From positions 1-10,983 of the forward strand of contig JAZQKW010000133.1 of NCBI GenBank assembly GCA_045542375.1: a stretch of 10,983 nt of DNA. The letters run 5' to 3'. The number at the start of each line of letters is the position of its first letter. The stretch's first letter is position 1. Source of the stretch: Eshraghiella sp045542375 (GTDB lineage: Bacteria; Bacillota; Clostridia; Lachnospirales; Lachnospiraceae). Of this stretch, positions 5,380 to 10,983 are shown piece after piece. The position numbers were made by a program, and so were the translations under genes. The notes beneath the pieces are model-generated. The model was not told the DNA's origin. It saw nothing but the letters and a program-made list of their open reading frames with translations, and made no database searches.

Positions 5380-5409
5380 TACAGATTTATATACGGAGGA
5401 TTTATCAGA

Positions 5410-7176
5410 ATGGTACGCTTGTTTAAGAATTTGTCCAGAAAAGACTGGTTGTGTCTGGCAGTTAGCGTTGGATTCATTGTACTTCAGGTATGGCTTGACC
5501 TTAAAATGCCTGATTATATGTCGGAGGTAACAATGCTTGTTCAGACACCGGGCAGTGATATTAAGGATGTTGTGGCTGCCGGAGGCAAGATGCTTTTATG
5601 CGCATTTGGAAGTCTTGTTTCGTCGGTGGTTGTGTCTGTATTTGCAGCAGGAGTGGGTTCTAATTTTGCGGCAACACTCAGAAACAGACTGTTTAACAGA
5701 GTACAGAGTTTTTCGATGGAGGAAATCGGAAAATTCTCTACAGCAAGCCTTATTACACGTTCAACTAACGACGTAACACAGGTGCAGATGTTTATTATTA
5801 TGGGTCTTCAGGTAATTGTGAAATCCCCTATAATGGCTGTATGGGCAATATGTAAAATAGCTGACAAAAATCTTAATTGGACAATAGCTACAGGTGTGGC
5901 AGTTGTTGTTTTACTTATGATTGTTTTAATATGTGTACTTATTGCACTGCCAAAGTTTAAAAAGTTACAGCGATTGACAGACGATATTAACAGAGTTACC
6001 AGAGAAAATATTACTGGTATCAAGGTAGTAAGAGCATATAATGCAGAACGATATCAGGAAGCAAAGTTTGAAACAGCTAACAAGGAACTTACGGATACGC
6101 ATCTGTTTGCATCAAGAACTATGTCATTTATGATGCCGGGTATACAGCTTGTGATGAACGGGCTTTCTCTTGCCATATATTGGATTGGTGCGATTATTAT
6201 TAACAATGCACCGGTAGTGGAGAGATTCGGGCTTTTTTCTGATATGGTTGTGTTTATTTCATATGCGGTACAGGTTGTAATGTCATTTATGATGTTGGTT
6301 GTTATTCTCATTATTTTGCCAAGAGCATCTGTATCTGCAAAACGTATTAATGAAGTGCTGGATACAGCGACTAAAATAACAGACGGGGATGGGGAAATTA
6401 CAGATAATGATATCAAGGGAGAAATAGAATTTAAGAATGTATGTTTTAAATATCCGGATGCTGAGGATTATGTGCTTCAGGATATTAGTTTTAAAGCATC
6501 AAAGGGTGATACCGTTGCCGTAATAGGGTCTACCGGTTGTGGAAAGAGTACTCTTATTAATCTTATTCCAAGATTTTATGATGCTACTGAGGGAGAGGTA
6601 CTTGTTAATGGGGTTAATGTAAAGGATTACAAGCTGACGGATTTGCGAAATCACATAGGTTATGTTTCGCAAAAGGCGATTTTATTTGGTGGAACAATCA
6701 AGTCCAATGTTACTTATGGTGATAACGGCTGTAATGAAGTATCCGAGGATAAATTTAACAGTGCCATAGCGACGGCGCAGGCACAGGAATTTGTTGATAA
6801 AAAAGAAGATGGCGGCAATTCATATGTATCTCAGGGTGGTGCCAACCTGTCCGGTGGACAGAAGCAGAGAGTATCAATTGCCAGAGCAGTATATAGGGAC
6901 TCGGAAATACTTATTTTTGATGATTCTTTTTCAGCATTGGATTACAAGACTGACAGGCTTCTTCGTAAGGCTCTTAATGAGCAGTGTAAAGATGCAACCA
7001 AGGTTATTGTAGCACAGCGTATAGGAACTATAAGGGATGCAGACTGTATAATTGTTCTTGATGATGGTCATGTGGCAGGTATGGGACGTCACGACGAATT
7101 AATGAAGAACTGCGATGTATACAGGCAGATTGCATATTCACAATTGTCAAAGGAGGAACTGGAAAATGGAAGATAA
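5410..7176 (+). CDS. ABC exporter half-transporter with degenerate ATPase site
   Basis: The 588-residue half-transporter has an N-terminal transmembrane domain of six predicted helices (about 15-320) and a C-terminal nucleotide-binding domain (about 335-588). Motifs: Walker A GSTGCGKST (373-381), Q-loop YVSQKAILF, signature NLSGGQ (479-484), Walker B ILIFDD (500-505) and switch region VAQRIGTI. Two catalytic residues are altered: the Walker B glutamate is Asp505 and the switch histidine is Gln536. This is typical of the 'degenerate' subunit of heterodimeric exporters such as TM287/288, BmrCD or LmrCD. Its LSGGQ is intact and would complete the active site of the partner. ATG 5410 follows GGAGGA at 5395-5400. 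It overlaps the partner gene by 11 bases. The substrate is unknown; drugs, lipids, peptides or a metal chelator are all possible. Confidence 0.93.
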   Translation: MVRLFKNLSRKDWLCLAVSVGFIVLQVWLDLKMPDYMSEVTMLVQTPGSDIKDVVAAGGKMLLCAFGSLVSSVVVSVFAAGVGSNFAATLRNRLFNRVQSFSMEEIGKFSTASLITRSTNDVTQVQMFIIMGLQVIVKSPIMAVWAICKIADKNLNWTIATGVAVVVLLMIVLICVLIALPKFKKLQRLTDDINRVTRENITGIKVVRAYNAERYQEAKFETANKELTDTHLFASRTMSFMMPGIQLVMNGLSLAIYWIGAIIINNAPVVERFGLFSDMVVFISYAVQVVMSFMMLVVILIILPRASVSAKRINEVLDTATKITDGDGEITDNDIKGEIEFKNVCFKYPDAEDYVLQDISFKASKGDTVAVIGSTGCGKSTLINLIPRFYDATEGEVLVNGVNVKDYKLTDLRNHIGYVSQKAILFGGTIKSNVTYGDNGCNEVSEDKFNSAIATAQAQEFVDKKEDGGNSYVSQGGANLSGGQKQRVSIARAVYRDSEILIFDDSFSALDYKTDRLLRKALNEQCKDATKVIVAQRIGTIRDADCIIVLDDGHVAGMGRHDELMKNCDVYRQIAYSQLSKEELENGR

Positions 7177-8989
7177 TAAGAAAATGACTCCTCCAAGAAG
7201 ACCTATGGGACACGGACGTGGTATGGGTCCTGGTGAAAAATCAAAAGATCTCGTTGGAACATGGAAAAAACTTATTGGCAGCAACAAAATGTATTTTTCT
7301 TTTGTCCTTGTTGCTCTTGCCTGTGCAGTAATTGCGACAGTTCTTAATCTTATCGGACCGGATAAATTAAAAGAACTGACAGATATTATTTCTGCAGGAA
7401 TAATGACTGAAATTGATATGGATGCAGTATTTAAGGTGTGTATTACACTTGTGGTGTTCTATGGTTCGGGAATGGTACTTTCACTTATTCAGAACCTTAT
7501 TATGGCGTCTGTTACACAAAAGGTGACTAAGAATCTCAGAGAGAATATATCTGGAAAGATTAACAGGCTTCCGATTTCATACTATAATAAAACAACTACC
7601 GGTGATGTGCTTTCAAGAGTGACTAATGATGTGGATTCTATTGGACAGTCTCTTAATATGAGCGTTGGTAATTTGGTATCAGCAGTAGTCCTTTTGATTG
7701 GTTCGCTTATTATGATGATTAAAACCAATTTTTTGATGACAGTTACTGCAATTGTGGCATCTGTTATAGGCTTTGTATTTATGGGACTTATTATGGGCAA
7801 ATCTCAGAGATATTTCTTTATGCAGCAGAAAAATCTGGGTGAAATTAATGGATACATTGAAGAAATGTATTCGGGACATACGGTTGTAAAGGCGTATAAC
7901 GGAGAAAAGGAAGCCGGACGCAAATTCGGTGAGATGAATGAACAGCTTAGAAACAGCGGGTTTAAAGCTCAGTGTCTTTCAGGACTTATGATGCCTATTA
8001 TGACATTTATTGGAAATCTTGGATACGTTGCAGTGTGTATCGTTGGTGCACTGTTGACAATTAATGGTAAGATTTCTTTTGGTGTTATAGTTGCTTTCAT
8101 TATGTATGTAAGATTTTTTACCCAACCCCTTTCACAGATTGCGCAGGGTATGCAGGCAATGCAGTCGGCAGCGGCCGCAGGGGAGCGAGTTTTTGAATTT
8201 CTTGAAGCTGAAGAGATGGAAGATGAGAGTGATAAAACTGTGGAGGTTAATGACGTTAAGGGTAAAGTTGAATTTGAGCATGTTCATTTTGGGTATGAGG
8301 ATTCTGACAGAATAATTATCAATGATTTCTCAGCACAAATAGAGCCGGGACAAAAGATTGCGATTGTAGGTCCTACCGGTGCCGGAAAAACAACACTTGT
8401 GAATCTTCTTATGCGTTTCCATGAAATTAACAGTGGATGCATTAAGATTGATGGTGTATCAACAAAGGATATGAAACGTGAGGACGTTCACGGTATGTTT
8501 TGCATGGTGTTACAGGACACATGGCTTTTTGAGGGAACTCTTAGAGAGAATCTTGTATACTGTGCAGAAAATGCCGATGAGGAAAAAATGCGTAGTGCCT
8601 GCAAGGCAGTTGGCTTACATCATTTTATCAGAACTCTGCCTCAGGGATATGATACAGTCCTTAATGATACTCTTAACCTTTCACAGGGACAGAAACAGCA
8701 GCTTACCATTGCCAGAGCAATGATAGCGGATAAACCTATGCTTATCCTTGATGAGGCAACCAGTTCAGTTGACACGAGAACGGAAATAATTATTCAAAAT
8801 GCAATGGATGAACTTATGAAGGGTAGAACATCATTTGTAATTGCACACAGACTTTCAACTATCAAAAATGCGGACGTTATTCTTGTAATGAGAGATGGCG
8901 ATATTGTTGAAAGTGGAAATCATGAGGAGCTTTTAGCACAAAATGGATTCTACGCAGAATTATATAACAGTCAGTTTGAAGTAGCATAA
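7166..8989 (+). CDS. ABC exporter half-transporter with consensus ATPase residues
   Basis: The product has 607 residues from ATG 7166, chosen over an upstream in-frame start at 7115 because AGGAGG lies at 7151-7156, nine bases before it. A cytosolic tail rich in Gly, Pro, Arg and Met (1-25) precedes six predicted membrane helices (about 35-330) and a nucleotide-binding domain (about 365-607). Motifs: Walker A GPTGAGKTT (402-410), Q-loop MVLQDTWLF, Walker B LILDEATSSVD with D529 and E530, and switch histidine H561 in IAHRLSTI. The catalytic residues are intact, but the signature is LSQGQ (505-509) instead of LSGGQ. Together with the previous gene this gives one consensus site (this Walker A/B with the partner's LSGGQ) and one degenerate site, the hallmark of a heterodimer. 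The 11-base overlap implies translational coupling and equal dosage. Confidence 0.93.
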   Translation: MEDNKKMTPPRRPMGHGRGMGPGEKSKDLVGTWKKLIGSNKMYFSFVLVALACAVIATVLNLIGPDKLKELTDIISAGIMTEIDMDAVFKVCITLVVFYGSGMVLSLIQNLIMASVTQKVTKNLRENISGKINRLPISYYNKTTTGDVLSRVTNDVDSIGQSLNMSVGNLVSAVVLLIGSLIMMIKTNFLMTVTAIVASVIGFVFMGLIMGKSQRYFFMQQKNLGEINGYIEEMYSGHTVVKAYNGEKEAGRKFGEMNEQLRNSGFKAQCLSGLMMPIMTFIGNLGYVAVCIVGALLTINGKISFGVIVAFIMYVRFFTQPLSQIAQGMQAMQSAAAAGERVFEFLEAEEMEDESDKTVEVNDVKGKVEFEHVHFGYEDSDRIIINDFSAQIEPGQKIAIVGPTGAGKTTLVNLLMRFHEINSGCIKIDGVSTKDMKREDVHGMFCMVLQDTWLFEGTLRENLVYCAENADEEKMRSACKAVGLHHFIRTLPQGYDTVLNDTLNLSQGQKQQLTIARAMIADKPMLILDEATSSVDTRTEIIIQNAMDELMKGRTSFVIAHRLSTIKNADVILVMRDGDIVESGNHEELLAQNGFYAELYNSQFEVA

Positions 8990-8998
8990 AAGAAATAA

Positions 8999-9029
8999 TA
9001 AGCCGGAATGTCGTTGACATTCCGGCTTA
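8999..9029. other. Strong hairpin after the ABC operon, without T run
   Basis: A 13-bp perfect stem pairs 8999-9011 with 9017-9029 (core AGCCGGAATGT and ACATTCCGGCT) over a five-base loop, starting 10 bases after the stop codon. No T run follows on the plus strand, so it is probably an mRNA 3'-end stabiliser or part of a two-hairpin terminator with the next element. Confidence 0.7.
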
Positions 9030-9056
9030 ATCAGGAGATAGAAACAATTTGTCGAG

Positions 9057-9098
9057 AACGTAAATGTGTTGCTCAAGCACATTTGCGTTGTTTCTTTT
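9057..9098 (+). terminator. Terminator downstream of the ABC operon
   Basis: Arms AACGTAAATGTG (9057-9068) and CACATTTGCGTT (9078-9089) form a 12-bp stem with one G-T pair and a nine-base loop. The T-rich GTTTCTTTT follows at 9090-9098. Confidence 0.8.
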
Positions 9099-9122
9099 GT
9101 AATTATATGATACACTAAAACC

Positions 9123-9128
9123 TATAAT
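9123..9128 (+). promoter_or_regulatory. Candidate -10 box of the LysR-family gene
   Basis: A perfect TATAAT lies 58 bases upstream of the start codon, but no good -35 is found at 16-18 bases. An alternative is TATGAT (9106-9111) with TTGCGT (9083-9088) at 17 bases, which would overlap the terminator. LysR-family promoters are often weak, so either may be real. Confidence 0.35.
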
Positions 9129-9139
9129 TAGTAAAATTC

Positions 9140-9168
9140 ATTATTTTCATTGTAATGATGAAAATAAT
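9140..9168. promoter_or_regulatory. Palindrome upstream of the LysR-family gene
   Basis: Perfect 11-bp arms ATTATTTTCAT (9140-9150) and ATGAAAATAAT (9158-9168) are separated by seven bases. The site contains T-N11-A spacings as expected for LysR-family boxes and lies just downstream of the candidate -10. It is therefore a likely autoregulatory site, ending six bases before the ribosome binding site. Confidence 0.5.
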
Positions 9169-9186
9169 TCAACAAAGGAGGACGCT

Positions 9187-10059
9187 ATGACTCTTTTATC
9201 CTATAAGGTTTTTATGACTGTTGTGGAACAGATGAATTATAGAAAAGCAGCGGAATTACTTAACCTTACACCGTCTGCCATAAGCCATTGTATAAGCGGA
9301 ATGGAGGAAGAACTTGGTTTCCCTCTTTTTAACAGAAAGAAGAACAGAATCTCTCTTACTTCGGATGCGGAGACCCTGATACCTTATGTGAAACAGCTTC
9401 TGGCATGTGAAGCTTCGCTTAATCAGGTAGTTGGCGAGATTAAGGGGATGACCAGAGGTGTTGTAAGGCTGGGGTGCTTTAATAGTGTGTGTACCTGCTG
9501 GATACCGAGGCTTGTAGCTGAATTTAAGCGTCAGTATCCGGGCATTGAACTTGAATTATATCAGGGAGCATATGCAGATATTGTAGAGTGGATTGAGAAT
9601 GGCACCGTTGATATTGGATTTTTATCAGTTTCCAGTGCAGGAAATATTCCTATTGAACCGCTGTATCATGACAGACTTATGGCTGTTGTGCCAAAGGGTT
9701 TTAAGACCAGACATAAGGATTACATAAGTATAGATGAATTAAAAGGATATGAGTATGTACAGCCTTCAGAAAACTGTGATGCTGACAGTCAGATGCTCTT
9801 TGAAAAATATGGTTTTGAGGCTCAGTCTACGATTCATGTTGTAGACGATTTGTCAATTCTTACTATGGTTCAGTCAGGATTTGGGGTGTGTATTCTGCCA
9901 AAAATGACTATCGATGCATGTAACGCGGAAGTGGATATATATCCTATACGTCCTGATGAGTACAGAGTTATAGGCGTTGCCTGTTATGGACCTAGTAGAA
10001 ATGTTCCGTCAGTGCAGAAAATGTATCAGGTAATCTTGGATAATTTTTTGGAAAAATAA
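9187..10059 (+). CDS. LysR-family transcriptional regulator
   Basis: The 290-residue product has the standard LysR length. Residues 2-60 form the winged helix-turn-helix: YKVFMTVVEQMNYRKAAELLNLTPSAISHCISGMEEELGFPLFNR carries the AA-xLx-TPSAIS-HxxxxLE pattern, with Cys and Gly replacing two usual residues. A linker helix spans about 60-88, and the substrate-binding fold spans about 92-287, starting with GVVRLGCFNSV and including the VDIGFLS and GFGVCILPKM motifs. The effector cannot be read from the sequence. ATG 9187 follows AAAGGAGG at 9174-9181. No divergent target gene is adjacent, so the target may be elsewhere or be the gene itself. Its stop codon directly abuts the -35 box of the tRNA promoter, and there is no terminator between them. 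Confidence 0.92.
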   Translation: MTLLSYKVFMTVVEQMNYRKAAELLNLTPSAISHCISGMEEELGFPLFNRKKNRISLTSDAETLIPYVKQLLACEASLNQVVGEIKGMTRGVVRLGCFNSVCTCWIPRLVAEFKRQYPGIELELYQGAYADIVEWIENGTVDIGFLSVSSAGNIPIEPLYHDRLMAVVPKGFKTRHKDYISIDELKGYEYVQPSENCDADSQMLFEKYGFEAQSTIHVVDDLSILTMVQSGFGVCILPKMTIDACNAEVDIYPIRPDEYRVIGVACYGPSRNVPSVQKMYQVILDNFLEK

Positions 10060-10088
10060 TTGACAGTTAATTAACAATGTGATATATT
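10060..10088 (+). promoter_or_regulatory. Strong promoter of tRNA-Gly
   Basis: A perfect TTGACA (10060-10065) and TATATT (10083-10088) are separated by 17 bases. The -35 begins at the base after the LysR-family stop codon. The predicted start is near 10095, giving a leader of about 26 bases. Confidence 0.85.
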
Positions 10089-10096
10089 ATCAATTG

Positions 10097-10115
10097 CGTC
10101 AGCAAGAGGCTGACG
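10097..10115 (+). other. Hairpin in the tRNA-Gly leader
   Basis: CGTCAGC (10097-10103) and GCTGACG (10109-10115) form a perfect 7-bp stem with a five-base loop, starting almost at the predicted transcription start and ending five bases before the mature tRNA. There is no T run, so it is not a terminator. It may shape the 5' leader that RNase P removes. Confidence 0.7.
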
Positions 10116-10120
10116 GATAT

Positions 10121-10192
10121 GCGCGAGTGGCTTAGTGGTATAGCGTCTCCTTGCCAAGGAGAAGGTCGCGGGTTCGATCCCCGTCTCGCGCT
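10121..10192 (+). tRNA. tRNA-Gly, anticodon GCC
   Basis: The full cloverleaf can be drawn: acceptor GCGCGAG with CTCGCGC (10121-10127 and 10185-10191) and discriminator T (10192) as in bacterial tRNA-Gly; D arm with AGTGGTA; anticodon stem TCTCC/GGAGA around the loop TTGCCAA with anticodon GCC at 10153-10155; and T arm with GTTCGATCC. The CCA end is not encoded. It stands alone, with its own promoter and terminator. An integrase lies just downstream, so its 3' half may be the attachment site of an integrated element. Confidence 0.97.
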
Positions 10193-10202
10193 CTATTTTT
10201 TT

Positions 10203-10248
10203 GTCCGGAATCCGAGCAATTATGCTGGATTCCGGACTTTTGTATTTT
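10203..10248 (+). terminator. Terminator of tRNA-Gly, overlapping the end of the integrase gene
   Basis: Arms GTCCGGAATCC (10203-10213) and GGATTCCGGAC (10227-10237) form a perfect 11-bp stem, extended by AGC/GCT beyond one bulged base. TTTTGTATTTT follows. The minus-strand integrase stop codon (10220-10222) lies in the loop, and the right arm encodes its last residues VRNPA. Confidence 0.85.
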
Positions 10249-10983
10249 GTGGAGTTTGAGTCCGCTTGAGTCCGTTCATATCGGATAGCGATTTTATTAT
10301 GATATTATGAGTTTCGTTTCTCTGATTGTTGTCCAATATGTATTCATAAGTTGTTTTTATGTCCGAATGACCTAAATATTGTTTAATGATAACAACTGGA
10401 ACACCTTGTTTGAACATTTCAGACGCAACAGTTCTACGGATGTCGTGTGCTGATTTGACTTCTATGCCAGCTTTAACACAACATTTTCTTATTCGTTTAT
10501 CAATGGAACGGGATAGAATTCTTCCGTTATCATTGCAAAAAATAAAGTCATCATCCGAATAATTGTTTAAATAATTGATTTGTTTAATTTTCTGGAATAG
10601 CAATATCTCATAATCTCCAAGCGGAAGAAATCTGTCTCCATATGGACTTTTCCTTTTGGTGTATTCAACAACAGCTGGTATCAGCTTTTCGTCAGTTCCA
10701 TTGACCATTGATTCCATTCTGTGAATGTGTAACTCATTGGTTGAGTAGTCAATGTCAGACCATTTAAGAGCCACAAGCTCACCTATTCTTAATCCCAGTT
10801 TGAAAAGTAAAAAGATTGCATATCCATCCGTTCTCTGAGGGTAGGTGTCAATGTAGCTGTTCAGTACTTTGAAAAGCTCTTCCTTTTCATTTGGAAGATA
10901 AACTCTGCTTGTTGAATTTTTCTTGCTTTGAGGTTTACAACCATTAGTGTTTATATCAACATCAGTAAAAGGATTGTATGTTA
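10220..10983 (-). CDS. Tyrosine recombinase / integrase, 5' end beyond the window
   Basis: The frame is open to the window edge; 253 residues are visible and the start is not, so the GTG at 10774 is internal. The N-terminal core-binding domain is missing from view. The catalytic domain begins near SRVYLPNEKEELFKVL. The catalytic set is complete: Arg in KLGLRIGELVALKWSDID (codon 10787-10789), a beta-hairpin lysine in TKRKSPYGDRFLPL, H-D-I-R (His 10445-10447, Arg 10436-10438), His in YLGHSDIKTT, and the nucleophile Tyr in TTYEY (codon 10340-10342). The enzyme should integrate and excise a mobile element. It lies 28 bases from the 3' end of tRNA-Gly and runs towards it, a usual layout for an island, prophage or conjugative element inserted in a tRNA gene. 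The rest of the element would be to the right of the window. It is a phage/ICE-type integrase rather than XerC/XerD judging by the tRNA context only. Confidence 0.92.
   Translation of the reverse strand, partial: TYNPFTDVDINTNGCKPQSKKNSTSRVYLPNEKEELFKVLNSYIDTYPQRTDGYAIFLLFKLGLRIGELVALKWSDIDYSTNELHIHRMESMVNGTDEKLIPAVVEYTKRKSPYGDRFLPLGDYEILLFQKIKQINYLNNYSDDDFIFCNDNGRILSRSIDKRIRKCCVKAGIEVKSAHDIRRTVASEMFKQGVPVVIIKQYLGHSDIKTTYEYILDNNQRNETHNIIIKSLSDMNGLKRTQTPQNTKVRNPA

Noticed and set aside
5324..5400. Riboswitch in the ABC leader
   Set aside because: The predicted leader is short and AT-rich with no recognisable aptamer core or terminator/antiterminator pair.
5312..5530. Small plus-strand frame of 72 codons starting at a TTG
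   Set aside because: It begins inside the right arm of the inverted repeat with no ribosome binding site and runs out of frame into the ABC gene, which has a strong site of its own.
7115..7165. Longer start for the second ABC subunit
   Set aside because: The extra 17 residues have no family resemblance and AGGAGG at 7151-7156 points to ATG 7166.
8999..9029. Canonical terminator
   Set aside because: The stem is strong but is followed by AATCAGGAG rather than a T run; the next hairpin is the better terminator.
10774..10774. GTG as start of the integrase
   Set aside because: The codon lies within GLRIGELVALKW, the conserved box around the first catalytic Arg, and the frame stays open with integrase-like sequence to the window edge.

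Overview
The window looks like chromosomal DNA of a low-GC Gram-positive of the class Clostridia, most likely Lachnospiraceae. The base composition is AT-rich, the Shine-Dalgarno sequences are strong AGGAGG types, there is a clostridial cell-wall protein with an X2-like domain, and the regulator and transporter families fit. The family-level assignment is an inference from style and gene content, not from a marker search.

Layout from left to right. (1) At 1-669 is the 3' end of a large surface protein with Ig-like and X2-like domains, an acidic proline-rich linker and a degenerate sorting signal, closed by a terminator. (2) At 760-2119 is a self-contained three-gene operon with its own promoter, a candidate operator inside the promoter, and a terminator. 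It encodes a HigB/RelE-type toxin, a HigA-type HTH antitoxin with a C-terminal extension, and a SecB-like chaperone. This is the toxin-antitoxin-chaperone (TAC) arrangement and is the most notable system here. (3) At 2169-4779 are pyruvate kinase and, 33 bases downstream, a response regulator with an HD-GYP cyclic-di-GMP phosphodiesterase domain, ending at a 26-bp palindromic terminator shared with the convergent next gene. (4) At 4787-8989 a DtxR/MntR-family metalloregulator on the minus strand is divergent from two overlapping genes for a heterodimeric ABC exporter. The 240-base region between them holds promoters for both sides, two operator-like palindromes (one strikingly Fur-box-like) and an unexplained perfect 23-bp inverted repeat. 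(5) At 9057-10059 is a LysR-type regulator preceded by a terminator and a 29-bp palindrome. (6) At 10060-10248 is a tRNA-Gly(GCC) with a near-consensus promoter and a terminator. (7) From 10220 to the right edge, on the minus strand, is a tyrosine recombinase whose last codons lie in the tRNA terminator. This looks like the edge of an integrated element that uses the tRNA gene as attachment site.

How the parts work together. In the TAC operon the antitoxin should neutralise the mRNA-cleaving toxin and repress the promoter, while the SecB-like protein should protect the antitoxin by binding its C-terminal tail. The stop codons of the first two genes sit inside the ribosome binding sites of the next genes, which would couple their translation. 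The two ABC half-transporters show complementary defects in their ATPase motifs, so they are expected to form one asymmetric heterodimer. The neighbouring metalloregulator and the Fur-like palindrome over its promoter suggest, but do not prove, a link to metal status. No homology search could be run; all family calls come from motifs read in the translations.
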